From Mycobacterium gordonae (GTDB lineage Bacteria; Actinomycetota; Actinomycetes; Mycobacteriales; Mycobacteriaceae): DNA of 64,000 nt. The notes under the pieces were generated by a model. That model saw only the letters and a list, made by a program, of their open reading frames with translations, was not told the origin of the DNA and ran no database searches. This document shows positions 22,923 to 31,733 of the stretch, piece by piece; position 1 is the first letter of the stretch; every line of letters begins with the position of its first letter. The DNA lies in assembly GCF_017086405.1 (NCBI RefSeq), contig NZ_CP070973.1, positions 1-64,000 of the forward strand. The letters run 5' to 3'. Made by a program: the position numbers and the translations under genes.

Positions 22923-24457
22923 GCCGCGGGTCGGCAATCGGCCTGCTGCGGGGTTTCGGTCGTCGGGGCGGCGGAGCTGGGCGTAGTCGACGACGGCGTA
23001 GCAGGCGCTGCCGGGGTGGTGCTGGAGCGCGTCGATGGCGTGGTGGTGGGCGCCGAAGTCGGCGCCGCGGAGGGGGTGGTCGACGACGGCGAGGCCGAAG
23101 CGGGTGCGGACGGCACATAGCTCGGTTCCGGTGTGCCGCTGCTGTTCGTCGACGGGGCCGACGGCTCGGGCGCCGAGGTGGCGCCCTGATGGCACCGCGG
23201 TTTCAACGACTTGGCCAACTCGCGCAACTGCTTACGGGCGTCGTCGAGAGTGCCGGAGGGGAGTTGCAACGACTGAACCGACGCCCGGCCCGACGGCGTC
23301 AGATCGTTGACCTTCATCAACTGGCAGTCCTTGGTCGGCTGACCCGCACCGACCTCGGAGATGTCGTCCTTGGCGTTCACACAGCCCAACGAATGAAGGC
23401 TGTGCAACGAGAAGCCCAGCAGCGAGCCTTGCACTCCCTGCATGATCGCAACGGTGCCGTTGTGGTCGGCGACGTAGTAGTTGCTGCGGATGACGAGGCG
23501 ACTGATCACCAGGCCGGCGATCAGCACCAGCACCGTCAGCCCGATGACAAGCGTCAACCGGCGCCGTGACCAGCGCTTCTTCGGTGGCGGCTCGGCCTGC
23601 GGCGCAGCCCGTTTGGTCACTTCGCCCTTGCGCGGGCCGATGGCAGAGGCGCGACCCGCCGCGGTGTTCGGCAGCGTCAGCTGGTCGTCATCGCCGTCGC
23701 CGGAAACCGCCCCGGCCAGGATCGGCTGGGTCTGACCGAACTCGTCGTCCACGACGTCGGCGACGACGACCGTGACGTTGTCGGGGCCGCCACCGCGCAG
23801 CGCCAGTTCGATCAGGCGGTACGCGCTTTCGGCCACGTCGGGAATCTGCAGCGCGTCGGCAATGGTCTCGTTGCTGACCGGGTCGGAAAGCCCGTCGGAG
23901 CACAGCAGGTAACGGTCGCCCGCGCGGGCTTCCCGCATGGTCAGGGTGGGCTCAACTTCATGGCCGGTCAGCGCCCGCATGATCAGCGAGCGCTGCGGAT
24001 GGCTGTGTGCCTCTTCCGCGGTGATGCGGCCCTCGTCGACCAGGGTCTGGACGAAGGTGTCGTCCTTGGTGATCTGGGTGAGCTCACCGTCGCGGAACAG
24101 GTAGCCGCGGGAGTCGCCGATGTGCACCAGGCCGAGCCGGTTGCCCGCGAACAGGATGGCGGTGAGCGTGGTGCCCATGCCTTCGAGGTCAGGCTCCATC
24201 TCGACCTGGGCTGCGATGGCGGCATTGCCGGACCGCACGGCGCTGTCGAGTTTGGCCAGCAGGTCGCCGCCGGGCTCGTCGTCGTCGAGGTGGGCGAGGG
24301 CGGCGATCACCAACTGGGAGGCGACTTCGCCGGCGGCATGGCCACCCATGCCGTCTGCCAGAGCCAACAGCCGTGCGCCGGCGTAGACAGAGTCTTCGTT
24401 GTTGGCGCGTACCAGGCCCCGGTCGCTGCGGGCGGCATATCGCAGGACCAGGGTCAC
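22919..24457 (-). CDS. pstP: PP2C-type Ser/Thr phosphatase PstP
   Basis: The phosphatase that dephosphorylates PknA, PknB and their substrates. The 512-residue protein has an N-terminal PP2C catalytic domain with metal-binding aspartates in LADGMGGHAAGE, HIGDSRGYL, CSDGLSDP and GGPDNVTVVV, a juxtamembrane linker, one transmembrane helix near residues 300-320 and an extracellular region ending in a long Ser/Thr/Pro/Ala low-complexity tail. The tail is the least conserved part. The stop overlaps rodA (ATGA). Confidence 0.96.
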   Translation of the reverse strand: MTLVLRYAARSDRGLVRANNEDSVYAGARLLALADGMGGHAAGEVASQLVIAALAHLDDDEPGGDLLAKLDSAVRSGNAAIAAQVEMEPDLEGMGTTLTAILFAGNRLGLVHIGDSRGYLFRDGELTQITKDDTFVQTLVDEGRITAEEAHSHPQRSLIMRALTGHEVEPTLTMREARAGDRYLLCSDGLSDPVSNETIADALQIPDVAESAYRLIELALRGGGPDNVTVVVADVVDDEFGQTQPILAGAVSGDGDDDQLTLPNTAAGRASAIGPRKGEVTKRAAPQAEPPPKKRWSRRRLTLVIGLTVLVLIAGLVISRLVIRSNYYVADHNGTVAIMQGVQGSLLGFSLHSLHSLGCVNAKDDISEVGAGQPTKDCQLMKVNDLTPSGRASVQSLQLPSGTLDDARKQLRELAKSLKPRCHQGATSAPEPSAPSTNSSGTPEPSYVPSAPASASPSSTTPSAAPTSAPTTTPSTRSSTTPAAPATPSSTTPSSAAPTTETPQQADCRPAA

Positions 24458-24533
24458 GGGCGCAATTCTCCCCCGCTGGCGGGCGGTACCTGCACGCCCC
24501 CGGCTGCGCCGGCGTCTTCGTCGTAGGAGGGGG

Positions 24534-25001
24534 TCACGGGCGCAACTCTATTGCGGTCTTGCCGATCCGAACCGGCGTGCCGATGGGAACTCGCACAGCA
24601 GTTGTCACTTTGGCCCTGTCGAGGTATGTGCCGTTGGTCGATCCTAGATCTTCCACATACCATTCGGAGCCGCGCTGAGACAGCCTGGCGTGCCGAGTTG
24701 ACGCGTAATCGTCAGTCAAAACCAAGGTTGAGTCGTCCGCGCGGCCGATGAGCACCGGTTGGCCGCTCAGCGTGATCCGAGCGCCCTGCAGCGCCCCCTC
24801 AGTCACAACCAGATACCGCGCCGTGTCGCGGCGCTGCCGCGGGGACAGCAGATTGCCGCGCAGCGTCAACCCGCGACGCACCATGACCGCGCCGGTGGGC
24901 GCATAGATGTCGGTACGCAGGATCCGCAACACCGACCAGATGAACAGCCATAACAGCATCAAGAACCCGGCACGCGTCAGTTGCAGTACCAACCCCTGCA
25001 T
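24534..25001 (-). CDS. fhaB: FHA-domain protein FhaB (FipA)
   Basis: Small phosphothreonine reader that links kinase signalling to FtsZ and FtsQ in mycobacteria. The 155-residue protein starts MQGLVLQLTRAGF, has one N-terminal membrane helix (about 6-28) and a C-terminal FHA domain with the binding residues in IGRADDSTLVL, YASTRHARLS and EDLGSTNGTYLD. An in-frame extension upstream has no support. A 76-bp gap separates it from pstP. Confidence 0.95.
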   Translation of the reverse strand: MQGLVLQLTRAGFLMLLWLFIWSVLRILRTDIYAPTGAVMVRRGLTLRGNLLSPRQRRDTARYLVVTEGALQGARITLSGQPVLIGRADDSTLVLTDDYASTRHARLSQRGSEWYVEDLGSTNGTYLDRAKVTTAVRVPIGTPVRIGKTAIELRP

Positions 25002-25126
25002 CCGGCGGTCCTTTCCGTCCCGGCACTGCCCACCCCGCGCACGTGATGCCGTGCACCTCAGCAAAGTCACCATACTTCGACGGTGATCGGCGCGGGGAGA
25101 TGCGCGGCGGCTTCCGATCAGTGGGT

Positions 25127-26797
25127 TCAGTGAATGCGGACGATGATCTCGGAATGACCGAGGCGGATGACGTCGCCGTCAGCCAGCTGCCACTCCTGCA
25201 CCGGGGCGTTGTTGACGGTGGTGCCGTTGGTGGAGTTCAGGTCCGAAAGCAATGCGACCTGACCGTCCCAGCGGATCTCCAGATGCCGGCGTGACACACC
25301 GGTGTCGGGCAGCCGGAACTGGGCGTCCTGGCCGCGACCGACGATGTTGGAGCCGTCACGCAGCTGGTAGGTGCGGCCGCTGCCGTCGTCGAGCTGCAAG
25401 GTGACCTGAGCCCCCACCGCTCCGTAGCCGCCCTGACCGTAGCCGCCGTAGCCGCCGCTCGCCTGACCGTAATCCTGGGTCGGCGGCTGGCCGTAGTCGG
25501 CAGCCGGTGGCTGGCCGTAATCGCCGTACTCGCGGCCCGCCGGCTCGCCATAGCCTTGCGGCTCGCCGTAGCCGCCCTGCGGGGCGTACCCGCCGGGGGC
25601 CGACGCCTCGGCGTACTGGGTGTAGTCCCCGGTGCCGTAATCCTGACGACCGTAGCCGCCCTGCTGGTAGCCCTGGTCCTGGCCGTAACCGCCGCCCTGC
25701 TCGTAGGACGGCCGCTGGGGCTCCGGGGGAGCCGGTGGGGCGCTGGGTGCGCCATACCCCTCGTCCTGACGGGCGGGCTCGCGGCCGTACTCGCCGTAGC
25801 CGCCGCCGTAGCCCTGCTGGCCACCTTGCGGCTGACCGTAGCCGCCCTGCTGGTAGCCCTGGTCCTGGCCGTAGCCACCCTGGCTCCCGTAGCCGCCGGC
25901 GGGCGGACCCTGGGGCGCGGCGGGGGGAGGTGCCTCGTAGGTGGGCGCGTAGTTGCTCTGACCCTGGTCGCCGTAGCCGCCCTGGTCGCCGTAGCCGCGC
26001 TGGTCGCCATAGCCGCGCTGGTCATAGCCGCCCTGTTCGCCGTAGCCGCGCTGGTCGTAGCCGCCCTGGGGTTGGCCTGGCGATTGACCTTGAGGTTGTC
26101 CATAGCCGGCCTGGCCCTGTCCGTAGCCGCCCGGATCCTGGTAGCCGCCTTGTCCGTAGCCACCCTGTGGCGGTGGCGGCGGGTAGCCGCCCTGCTGTGG
26201 CGGGTAGCCGCCGGCTTCCGGCGGGTACGGCGGCTGGCCACCCTCATGCGGCCGCGGCGGGTAGCGGTCGTCGTAGTACTCGTCGGGCCGCCCCTGCCCC
26301 TGACCGCCGCGGTAGCCTGGATTGTCAGTCATCGGTCGTACTCCTGGTTCTGCGCCAAACGCATGATTTGATTGTGGCTGGGCGGAATCGGTAGCCGTCG
26401 GGCGGGGCTCGACGTCAGGGTTGACAGTCCCGCGGGCGCGGAACTGGCCGGTGTGCAGGTTCGAGGCCTGCTCGAACCGGACGACCACTTCACCATACGT
26501 TTGCCACCCCTGTTCCTGGATATAGTCCGCCAAGTACCGAGCAAAAGCGCTCGACGTGAGCTCCGGGTCGCCGCCCAACTTCTCAAAGTCGCGCACACTG
26601 AGGGTAATGATGTATTCGTTGGGTGCCAAAAGGCGATTGCCCTGTAGGGACCGGACGCCATCGGCAGCCTCGCGGCGCAATAGGGCTTCCACCTCTTGCG
26701 GCACGATCGATCCCCCGAACATCCGGGCAAACGCATCACCAACTGTTGATTCGAGTTTGCGCTCGATGCGCTGAACCAGCCCTCGTTGGCTACCCAT
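25127..26797 (-). CDS. fhaA: FHA-domain protein FhaA
   Basis: Phosphothreonine-binding protein that in M. tuberculosis binds the pseudokinase domain of MviN and regulates peptidoglycan precursor export. The 556-residue protein starts [20 protein letters not shown]; residues about 1-125 form the FhaA N-terminal domain, about 150-455 form a disordered Gly/Tyr/Gln/Pro region of repeated GGYGQ, YDQRGYG and YQQGGYG units, and about 460-556 form a FHA domain ([30 protein letters not shown]). It is the first gene of the kinase cluster on this strand. Confidence 0.95.
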   Translation of the reverse strand: MGSQRGLVQRIERKLESTVGDAFARMFGGSIVPQEVEALLRREAADGVRSLQGNRLLAPNEYIITLSVRDFEKLGGDPELTSSAFARYLADYIQEQGWQTYGEVVVRFEQASNLHTGQFRARGTVNPDVEPRPTATDSAQPQSNHAFGAEPGVRPMTDNPGYRGGQGQGRPDEYYDDRYPPRPHEGGQPPYPPEAGGYPPQQGGYPPPPPQGGYGQGGYQDPGGYGQGQAGYGQPQGQSPGQPQGGYDQRGYGEQGGYDQRGYGDQRGYGDQGGYGDQGQSNYAPTYEAPPPAAPQGPPAGGYGSQGGYGQDQGYQQGGYGQPQGGQQGYGGGYGEYGREPARQDEGYGAPSAPPAPPEPQRPSYEQGGGYGQDQGYQQGGYGRQDYGTGDYTQYAEASAPGGYAPQGGYGEPQGYGEPAGREYGDYGQPPAADYGQPPTQDYGQASGGYGGYGQGGYGAVGAQVTLQLDDGSGRTYQLRDGSNIVGRGQDAQFRLPDTGVSRRHLEIRWDGQVALLSDLNSTNGTTVNNAPVQEWQLADGDVIRLGHSEIIVRIH

Positions 26798-27068
26798 TTT
26801 CGCGCTCGCCTCACTACATGTGCACGGGAGTCGTCGGTCGAGGGCGAATGAACCCGGCCGCGTGACTTGTTGACTGTCAATCGTATCGGGACAGCGGGAC
26901 GCGGGGGCACCGCGAGAATCCTGAGAATCACATCGATACTGTTCGGAGACCTTTTCGAGGGTGATGGGCGGGTGATGGGCCGGGGGGATGCACGGTCGCG
27001 CGCGGTAGGCCCCGGTCGCGCGGTTGGGGCGACAACCCACTACAGTGATATGGTCCTCCGGTTGTTTC

Positions 27069-27154
27069 GGGCGAGTGGCGGAATGGCAGACGCGCTGGCT
27101 TCAGGTGCCAGTGTCCTTCGGGACGTGGGGGTTCAAGTCCCCCTTCGCCCACCA
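27069..27154 (+). tRNA. leuT: tRNA-Leu (CAG anticodon)
   Basis: Class II tRNA with a long variable arm: acceptor GGGCGAG with TTCGCCC, anticodon loop CTTCAGGT giving CAG, variable arm GTGTCCTTCGGGACGT and T-arm GGGGGTTCAAGTCCCCC. The 3' CCA is encoded. It is divergent from fhaA, as in M. tuberculosis, and marks the left edge of the accessory segment. Confidence 0.97.
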
Positions 27155-27179
27155 CGAGCGGTTCTACGAACTGCAGACG

Positions 27180-27215
27180 CAAAGGTCACGAACCAGAAAT
27201 GGTCCGTGACCTTTG
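27180..27215 (+). terminator. Strong hairpin after tRNA-Leu
   Basis: CAAAGGTCACG pairs with CGTGACCTTTG (11 bp), then an A/C mismatch and an inner ACCA/TGGT stem closed by a GAAA tetraloop. It lies 26 bp after the tRNA. There is only a weak T-run, as is common for mycobacterial terminators. Confidence 0.75.
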
Positions 27216-27595
27216 TGTTTGGCGGGCGCCGCCAGCGACCGGGGCGTCGTTGGGGCGCGCGAAAACCCGTCGCAGTCCGGGCGGGTAGGGCGCGCTTCGC
27301 GCCGGCGCGGCGATTTTGTAGGTTCGATCGCTGCCGCGATGGATTCGGTGAGGGGGTGGACGGTGGCACCGCTGGATGTGAACCCGGGCGAATCGCCGGC
27401 GGCCGCTGACAAGTTCGCATTCCATCAGAGAATATTGACCAGGGTGAGTCCGAAATGAAGAATCGCCGATTTCAGGCACCAGTTTGAGCAGTTGCTGGTG
27501 AACCCCGTCCGGTCGGGATGGAACGGGGCTACTGGGGGAATTGAGTTCCGAATTGGTCGAGCAACTCCGCCGAGCCGACATGGGGCCAGTTGATA
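27216..27595. other. Spacer without recognised gene between tRNA-Leu and PE_PGRS
   Basis: About 380 bp between the hairpin and the 3' end of the first PE_PGRS gene. Short open frames exist on both strands but show no family motif, no consistent codon bias and no convincing ribosome binding site. I see nothing I can name here. Confidence 0.5.
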
Positions 27596-29464
27596 TCAGC
27601 CCGGTCGACCGGAGCCTCCGACGCCACCTGCGATACCGTCCGCGCCGTTGGGGGCTCGAATGCCTGCCCCTCCGCCGCTGGAGCCTAAGCCGCCGGAGCC
27701 GCCCTTACTCAGGTCGCCTCCGGCCCCGCCGGAGCCACCTGCGCCGCCGAGCGCACCAGTACCGTTGATACCCGACCGGCCGGACAACAGTCCCCCGGCC
27801 CCGCCGATCCCGCCGGTGCCGCTGCTGCCACCGTCGCCACCCGTTCCCCCGGTGCCACCATCGCCGCCGTCACCACCAACCCCACCCCTGCCCTCACCAC
27901 TGCGGGCCGTGCCGATGCCGCCATCGCCTGCCAGGCCGCCCGCGCCGCCGATTCCGCCTGTGCCGCCGGCGCCCCCGTCACCAGCCGCGCCCCCGGCACC
28001 ACCATGGCCGAACAGCAACCCGCCGCGACCACCGCTACCACCTGACCCACCATCGCCCCCTACTCCGCCGATCCCACCGGGCCCGCCGGTCCCACCGGAC
28101 CCGCCGCTACCCCCGAAGACAGCGGTATAGGCGGGCGGGTCGGTGTCCACACCCCCGAAGCCTCCTTGACCTCCGCTGCCACCAATGCCGCCCGGTGCGC
28201 CGATTCCGCCTGTGCCGCCGGTGCCGCCGGAACCCCCGGCACCCCCGTTGCCCACGAACAGCCCGCCATTGCCGCCGGCACCTCCGTTACCGCCGGCGCC
28301 GCCGGCATCGCCGGACGCGCCGGCAGCACCGGTCCCGCCGGCGGCGCCAGAACCGCCATTGGCTCGGACGCCCTCGTAAGCAATTGCACTGCCCCCGGCA
28401 CCTCCGTTACCGCCGGCGCCACCGGGTGCGGTGGCGACTCCCCCGTTTCCGCCATCGCCCGCCTTGGCGGTGGAAAATTGGACTGTCGCGTCGCCGCCTC
28501 TGCCGCCTGCACCGCCGGCGGCGCCGGGTCCACCAACTCCACCGTCGCCACCGGTCCCATCGCCTACCGCGTTGTAAACCGCGGCCTGTCCACCTGAGCC
28601 ACCGGTGCCGCCAATGCTGGTCACGCCACCGTCCCCACCAGGGCCGCCGTTGCCACCGATCATCGGGCCCGGAGAGCCGTCGATTATCGCGGTGTCCCCG
28701 GGGGTGCCGGTGGCTGCGGTGGTGGTGGCTACCGCGTTGACGCCATCGGCCCCGGTGCGGCCCTGCCCGCCTTGCCCACCGGCTCCGCCGTCACCAAAGA
28801 GCACCGCATTGCCGCCCCTGCCCCCAGCACCGGCCAGCCCACCATTGACGCTGGCAACGGCATCACCGCCGTGCCCACCCCCGCCACCATGACCGAACAA
28901 CCAGCCTCCGGTACCGCCGTGACCGCCGGCCGCGCCGTCTCCGCCACGACCTCCGGCGCCACCGTTGCCCAACAGTCCCGCGGTACCACCATTGCCGCCG
29001 GCTTGCCCGGCCAGACCATCGCCGCCCCTGCCTCCGTTGCCCCACAACAAACCGCCCGACCCACCGGCCTGCCCAGGCCCCCCGTCCGCCCCATCACCGA
29101 TCAACGGCCGACCCAACAACGCCTGGGTGGGCGCATTGAGCGCCCCCCAGAAACTCTGCTCCACCACCTGCAACGGCGATGCGTTGAGCGCTTCGGCACT
29201 GCCATAGGCCCCTACCGCCGCACCCAGTCCCTGCGCAAACCGCTCGTACCAGCCTGAGAGCTCAACACCCACCCGCTGATATTCCTGCGCATACCCGTTG
29301 AACAACGCCGCGACGGCGGCCGACACCTCGTCGGCCCCGGCCGCCAGCCTCACCGCCGTCGGCCCGGCCGCCGCCACATTCGCCGCATTCAACGCCGTAC
29401 CGGCACCCGCCAAATCCGACACCGCCGCAGCCAACAATTCCGGACTCACCGACAGAAACGACAT
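27596..29464 (-). CDS. PE_PGRS family protein, copy 1
   Basis: Mycobacterial surface/secreted protein of 622 residues. It has a PE domain of about 95 residues (MSFLSVSPELLAAAVSDLAG... ending near YGSAEALNASPLQ), a linker with the conserved SFWGALNAPTQALLGRPLIG, and a PGRS domain of GGxGGx repeats to the C-terminus, often as GGNGG and GGAGG units thought to form a Gly-rich helix sandwich. The ATG at 29464 fits the PE domain start. The 5' part is almost identical to the neighbouring copy exactly 2000 bp upstream on the same strand. Secretion through ESX-5 is expected from family knowledge. Confidence 0.9.
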   Translation of the reverse strand: MSFLSVSPELLAAAVSDLAGAGTALNAANVAAAGPTAVRLAAGADEVSAAVAALFNGYAQEYQRVGVELSGWYERFAQGLGAAVGAYGSAEALNASPLQVVEQSFWGALNAPTQALLGRPLIGDGADGGPGQAGGSGGLLWGNGGRGGDGLAGQAGGNGGTAGLLGNGGAGGRGGDGAAGGHGGTGGWLFGHGGGGGHGGDAVASVNGGLAGAGGRGGNAVLFGDGGAGGQGGQGRTGADGVNAVATTTAATGTPGDTAIIDGSPGPMIGGNGGPGGDGGVTSIGGTGGSGGQAAVYNAVGDGTGGDGGVGGPGAAGGAGGRGGDATVQFSTAKAGDGGNGGVATAPGGAGGNGGAGGSAIAYEGVRANGGSGAAGGTGAAGASGDAGGAGGNGGAGGNGGLFVGNGGAGGSGGTGGTGGIGAPGGIGGSGGQGGFGGVDTDPPAYTAVFGGSGGSGGTGGPGGIGGVGGDGGSGGSGGRGGLLFGHGGAGGAAGDGGAGGTGGIGGAGGLAGDGGIGTARSGEGRGGVGGDGGDGGTGGTGGDGGSSGTGGIGGAGGLLSGRSGINGTGALGGAGGSGGAGGDLSKGGSGGLGSSGGGAGIRAPNGADGIAGGVGGSGRPG

Positions 29465-29479
29465 CACGCCCACTTCCAC
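28703..29479 (-). repeat. Direct repeat A, 777 bp, partner at 30703-31479
   Basis: By eye this block and the block starting at 30703 differ at one base only (29241 C versus 31241 A on the plus strand). It covers the PE domain, linker and first part of the PGRS region of both genes. The flank upstream of the start codons is also related but diverged. Confidence 0.85.
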
Positions 29480-29619
29480 CAAAACGATTACCTAGCCACG
29501 AAACGACACACATCACGAGCGTCCGAAAACAAATCAATCAGTCACCTTTTCGATAAAGGCATCGCACGATCGCGTCGAACTCAGGCCCACGGCGCCACTG
29601 CCGCCGACCGCCCCACACA

Positions 29620-31464
29620 TCAACGGCTCACCCCCGGCTGCCCCGACAACCCAGACCCGCCCGCTTTGCCGTCAATACCGCGGTTGCCGGAACTCAAACC
29701 CGTCCCGCCGGCGCCGCCCTTACCAAGTTCGCCTCCGGTGCCACCAGCACCACCTGCACCGCCCGGGACTGCGGCACCGTTGATGCCCGACCGGCTGGAC
29801 AACAGTCCCCCGGTCCCACCAATTCCTCCGAACCCGCTACGGCCGCCGTCACCGCCCGTCCCCCCGGCGCCGCCATCGCCGCCATCGCCGCCATTACCGC
29901 CGAAGCCTTGACCACTACCCCCGCCGCCATTGCCGCCGATACCACCCGCGGCGCCTTCGCCTCCGATGCCGCCCGAACCTCCGCCGCCGGCGCTGCCGCC
30001 GGCGCCGCCGTTGCCGAACAGCAGACCGCCGCGGCCCCCGTTACCACCAACTCCGCCATCGCCCCCCTGGCCGCCCATCCCACCCGTGCCGCCGGCACCC
30101 GCACTACCACCCATCCCTCCGAACGGGGCCCGCTCGGCAACCTGAGCAAACCCGCCATGACCGCCGCCACCACCAGCGCCCCCCAGCGCACCAATTCCGC
30201 CGTTGCCGCCGGTACCACCGGCACCCCCGGCACCGCCGTTGCCTGCGAACAGACCCCCGTCGCCGCCGGCACCACCCCCGCCGCCGATGCCCCCCGTATT
30301 GCCAGATGCGCCGGCAGACCCGGCCCCGCCTGCCCCGCCGTATCCGCCCAAGGCCCGCGTGCCGGCAACGTTAGTGACCGACCTAGCGTCGCCTCCTTCT
30401 CCGCCATCGCCGCCGAATCCTCCGGCGCCGCTGCCGTTTGCCCCATTACCGCCGTTGCCCGCCTGCGCCACTCCTCTGAAGGAACGTGCGTCACCGCCGT
30501 GACCGCCGGCACCGCCGTTGACGCCATTGCCCCCATCTCCGCCAGCACCCCCGGCAACCAGGCCAGAAGCACCCGAATCCGACCGCGCCTCCCCACCCAC
30601 TCCACCGGCGCCTCCGGTGGCAGACGCGCCACCGTCCGCACCAGGACCGCCATCACCACCCGTCCATTCGCTAGCACCGGCCAGGGTGTCGTCCCTGCCC
30701 GCGGTGCCGGTGGCTGCGGTGGTGGTGGCTACCGCGTTGACGCCATCGGCCCCGGTGCGGCCCTGCCCGCCTTGCCCACCGGCTCCGCCGTCACCAAAGA
30801 GCACCGCATTGCCGCCCCTGCCCCCAGCACCGGCCAGCCCACCATTGACGCTGGCAACGGCATCACCGCCGTGCCCACCCCCGCCACCATGACCGAACAA
30901 CCAGCCTCCGGTACCGCCGTGACCGCCGGCCGCGCCGTCTCCGCCACGACCTCCGGCGCCACCGTTGCCCAACAGTCCCGCGGTACCACCATTGCCGCCG
31001 GCTTGCCCGGCCAGACCATCGCCGCCCCTGCCTCCGTTGCCCCACAACAAACCGCCCGACCCACCGGCCTGCCCAGGCCCCCCGTCCGCCCCATCACCGA
31101 TCAACGGCCGACCCAACAACGCCTGGGTGGGCGCATTGAGCGCCCCCCAGAAACTCTGCTCCACCACCTGCAACGGCGATGCGTTGAGCGCTTCGGCACT
31201 GCCATAGGCCCCTACCGCCGCACCCAGTCCCTGCGCAAACAGCTCGTACCAGCCTGAGAGCTCAACACCCACCCGCTGATATTCCTGCGCATACCCGTTG
31301 AACAACGCCGCGACGGCGGCCGACACCTCGTCGGCCCCGGCCGCCAGCCTCACCGCCGTCGGCCCGGCCGCCGCCACATTCGCCGCATTCAACGCCGTAC
31401 CGGCACCCGCCAAATCCGACACCGCCGCAGCCAACAATTCCGGACTCACCGACAGAAACGACAT
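29620..31464 (-). CDS. PE_PGRS family protein, copy 2
   Basis: Second PE_PGRS protein, 614 residues from ATG 31464, with the same PE domain and linker as copy 1 (one visible substitution, Arg to Leu in SGWYE(R/L)FAQG) and then its own PGRS repeats ending GGSGLSGQPGVSR. The shared part covers about 254 codons; beyond it the two PGRS regions have diverged in repeat order. An in-frame extension upstream of the ATG exists but does not look like PE protein. The pair is absent between fhaA and the ammonium-transporter-equivalent region in M. tuberculosis as I know it. Confidence 0.9.
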   Translation of the reverse strand: MSFLSVSPELLAAAVSDLAGAGTALNAANVAAAGPTAVRLAAGADEVSAAVAALFNGYAQEYQRVGVELSGWYELFAQGLGAAVGAYGSAEALNASPLQVVEQSFWGALNAPTQALLGRPLIGDGADGGPGQAGGSGGLLWGNGGRGGDGLAGQAGGNGGTAGLLGNGGAGGRGGDGAAGGHGGTGGWLFGHGGGGGHGGDAVASVNGGLAGAGGRGGNAVLFGDGGAGGQGGQGRTGADGVNAVATTTAATGTAGRDDTLAGASEWTGGDGGPGADGGASATGGAGGVGGEARSDSGASGLVAGGAGGDGGNGVNGGAGGHGGDARSFRGVAQAGNGGNGANGSGAGGFGGDGGEGGDARSVTNVAGTRALGGYGGAGGAGSAGASGNTGGIGGGGGAGGDGGLFAGNGGAGGAGGTGGNGGIGALGGAGGGGGHGGFAQVAERAPFGGMGGSAGAGGTGGMGGQGGDGGVGGNGGRGGLLFGNGGAGGSAGGGGSGGIGGEGAAGGIGGNGGGGSGQGFGGNGGDGGDGGAGGTGGDGGRSGFGGIGGTGGLLSSRSGINGAAVPGGAGGAGGTGGELGKGGAGGTGLSSGNRGIDGKAGGSGLSGQPGVSR

Positions 31465-31479
31465 CACGCCCACTTCCAT
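30703..31479 (-). repeat. Direct repeat B, 777 bp, partner at 28703-29479
   Basis: Upstream partner of repeat A, offset exactly 2000 bp, covering the PE domain and early PGRS region of copy 2. Near identity compared with the divergent 3' halves points to recent duplication or gene conversion. Confidence 0.85.
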
Positions 31480-31733
31480 CAGACGATCAGCTAGCCGTCG
31501 AAACGGCACATCACGAGGGTCCGAAAAGTAGTCGGTCAATCGCATCTTCGGAATAGGCATCACGCGATCGAATGAAATTCGTGCCGAATCGTGGTGTATG
31601 AACGTGGAGCGCTGGACGAGACACGGCGGTGTCGCCGACATTTCCCGCACGCTCGCGGCGCACTACGACGCGATGACGGAAGCGTTCGGCGGCCGTCTAC
31701 ATTCTCTTCGACAGCTATCGAAGGAGTCGCAGC

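Noticed and set aside
27186..27581. Minus-strand 131-codon frame between tRNA-Leu and PE_PGRS
   Set aside because: Crosses the tRNA-Leu hairpin, lacks motifs and a ribosome binding site.
27648..31257. Several plus-strand frames across the PE_PGRS genes encoding Pro-rich chains
   Set aside because: Antisense of GGxGGx repeats always reads as Pro-Pro; no start context or known protein.
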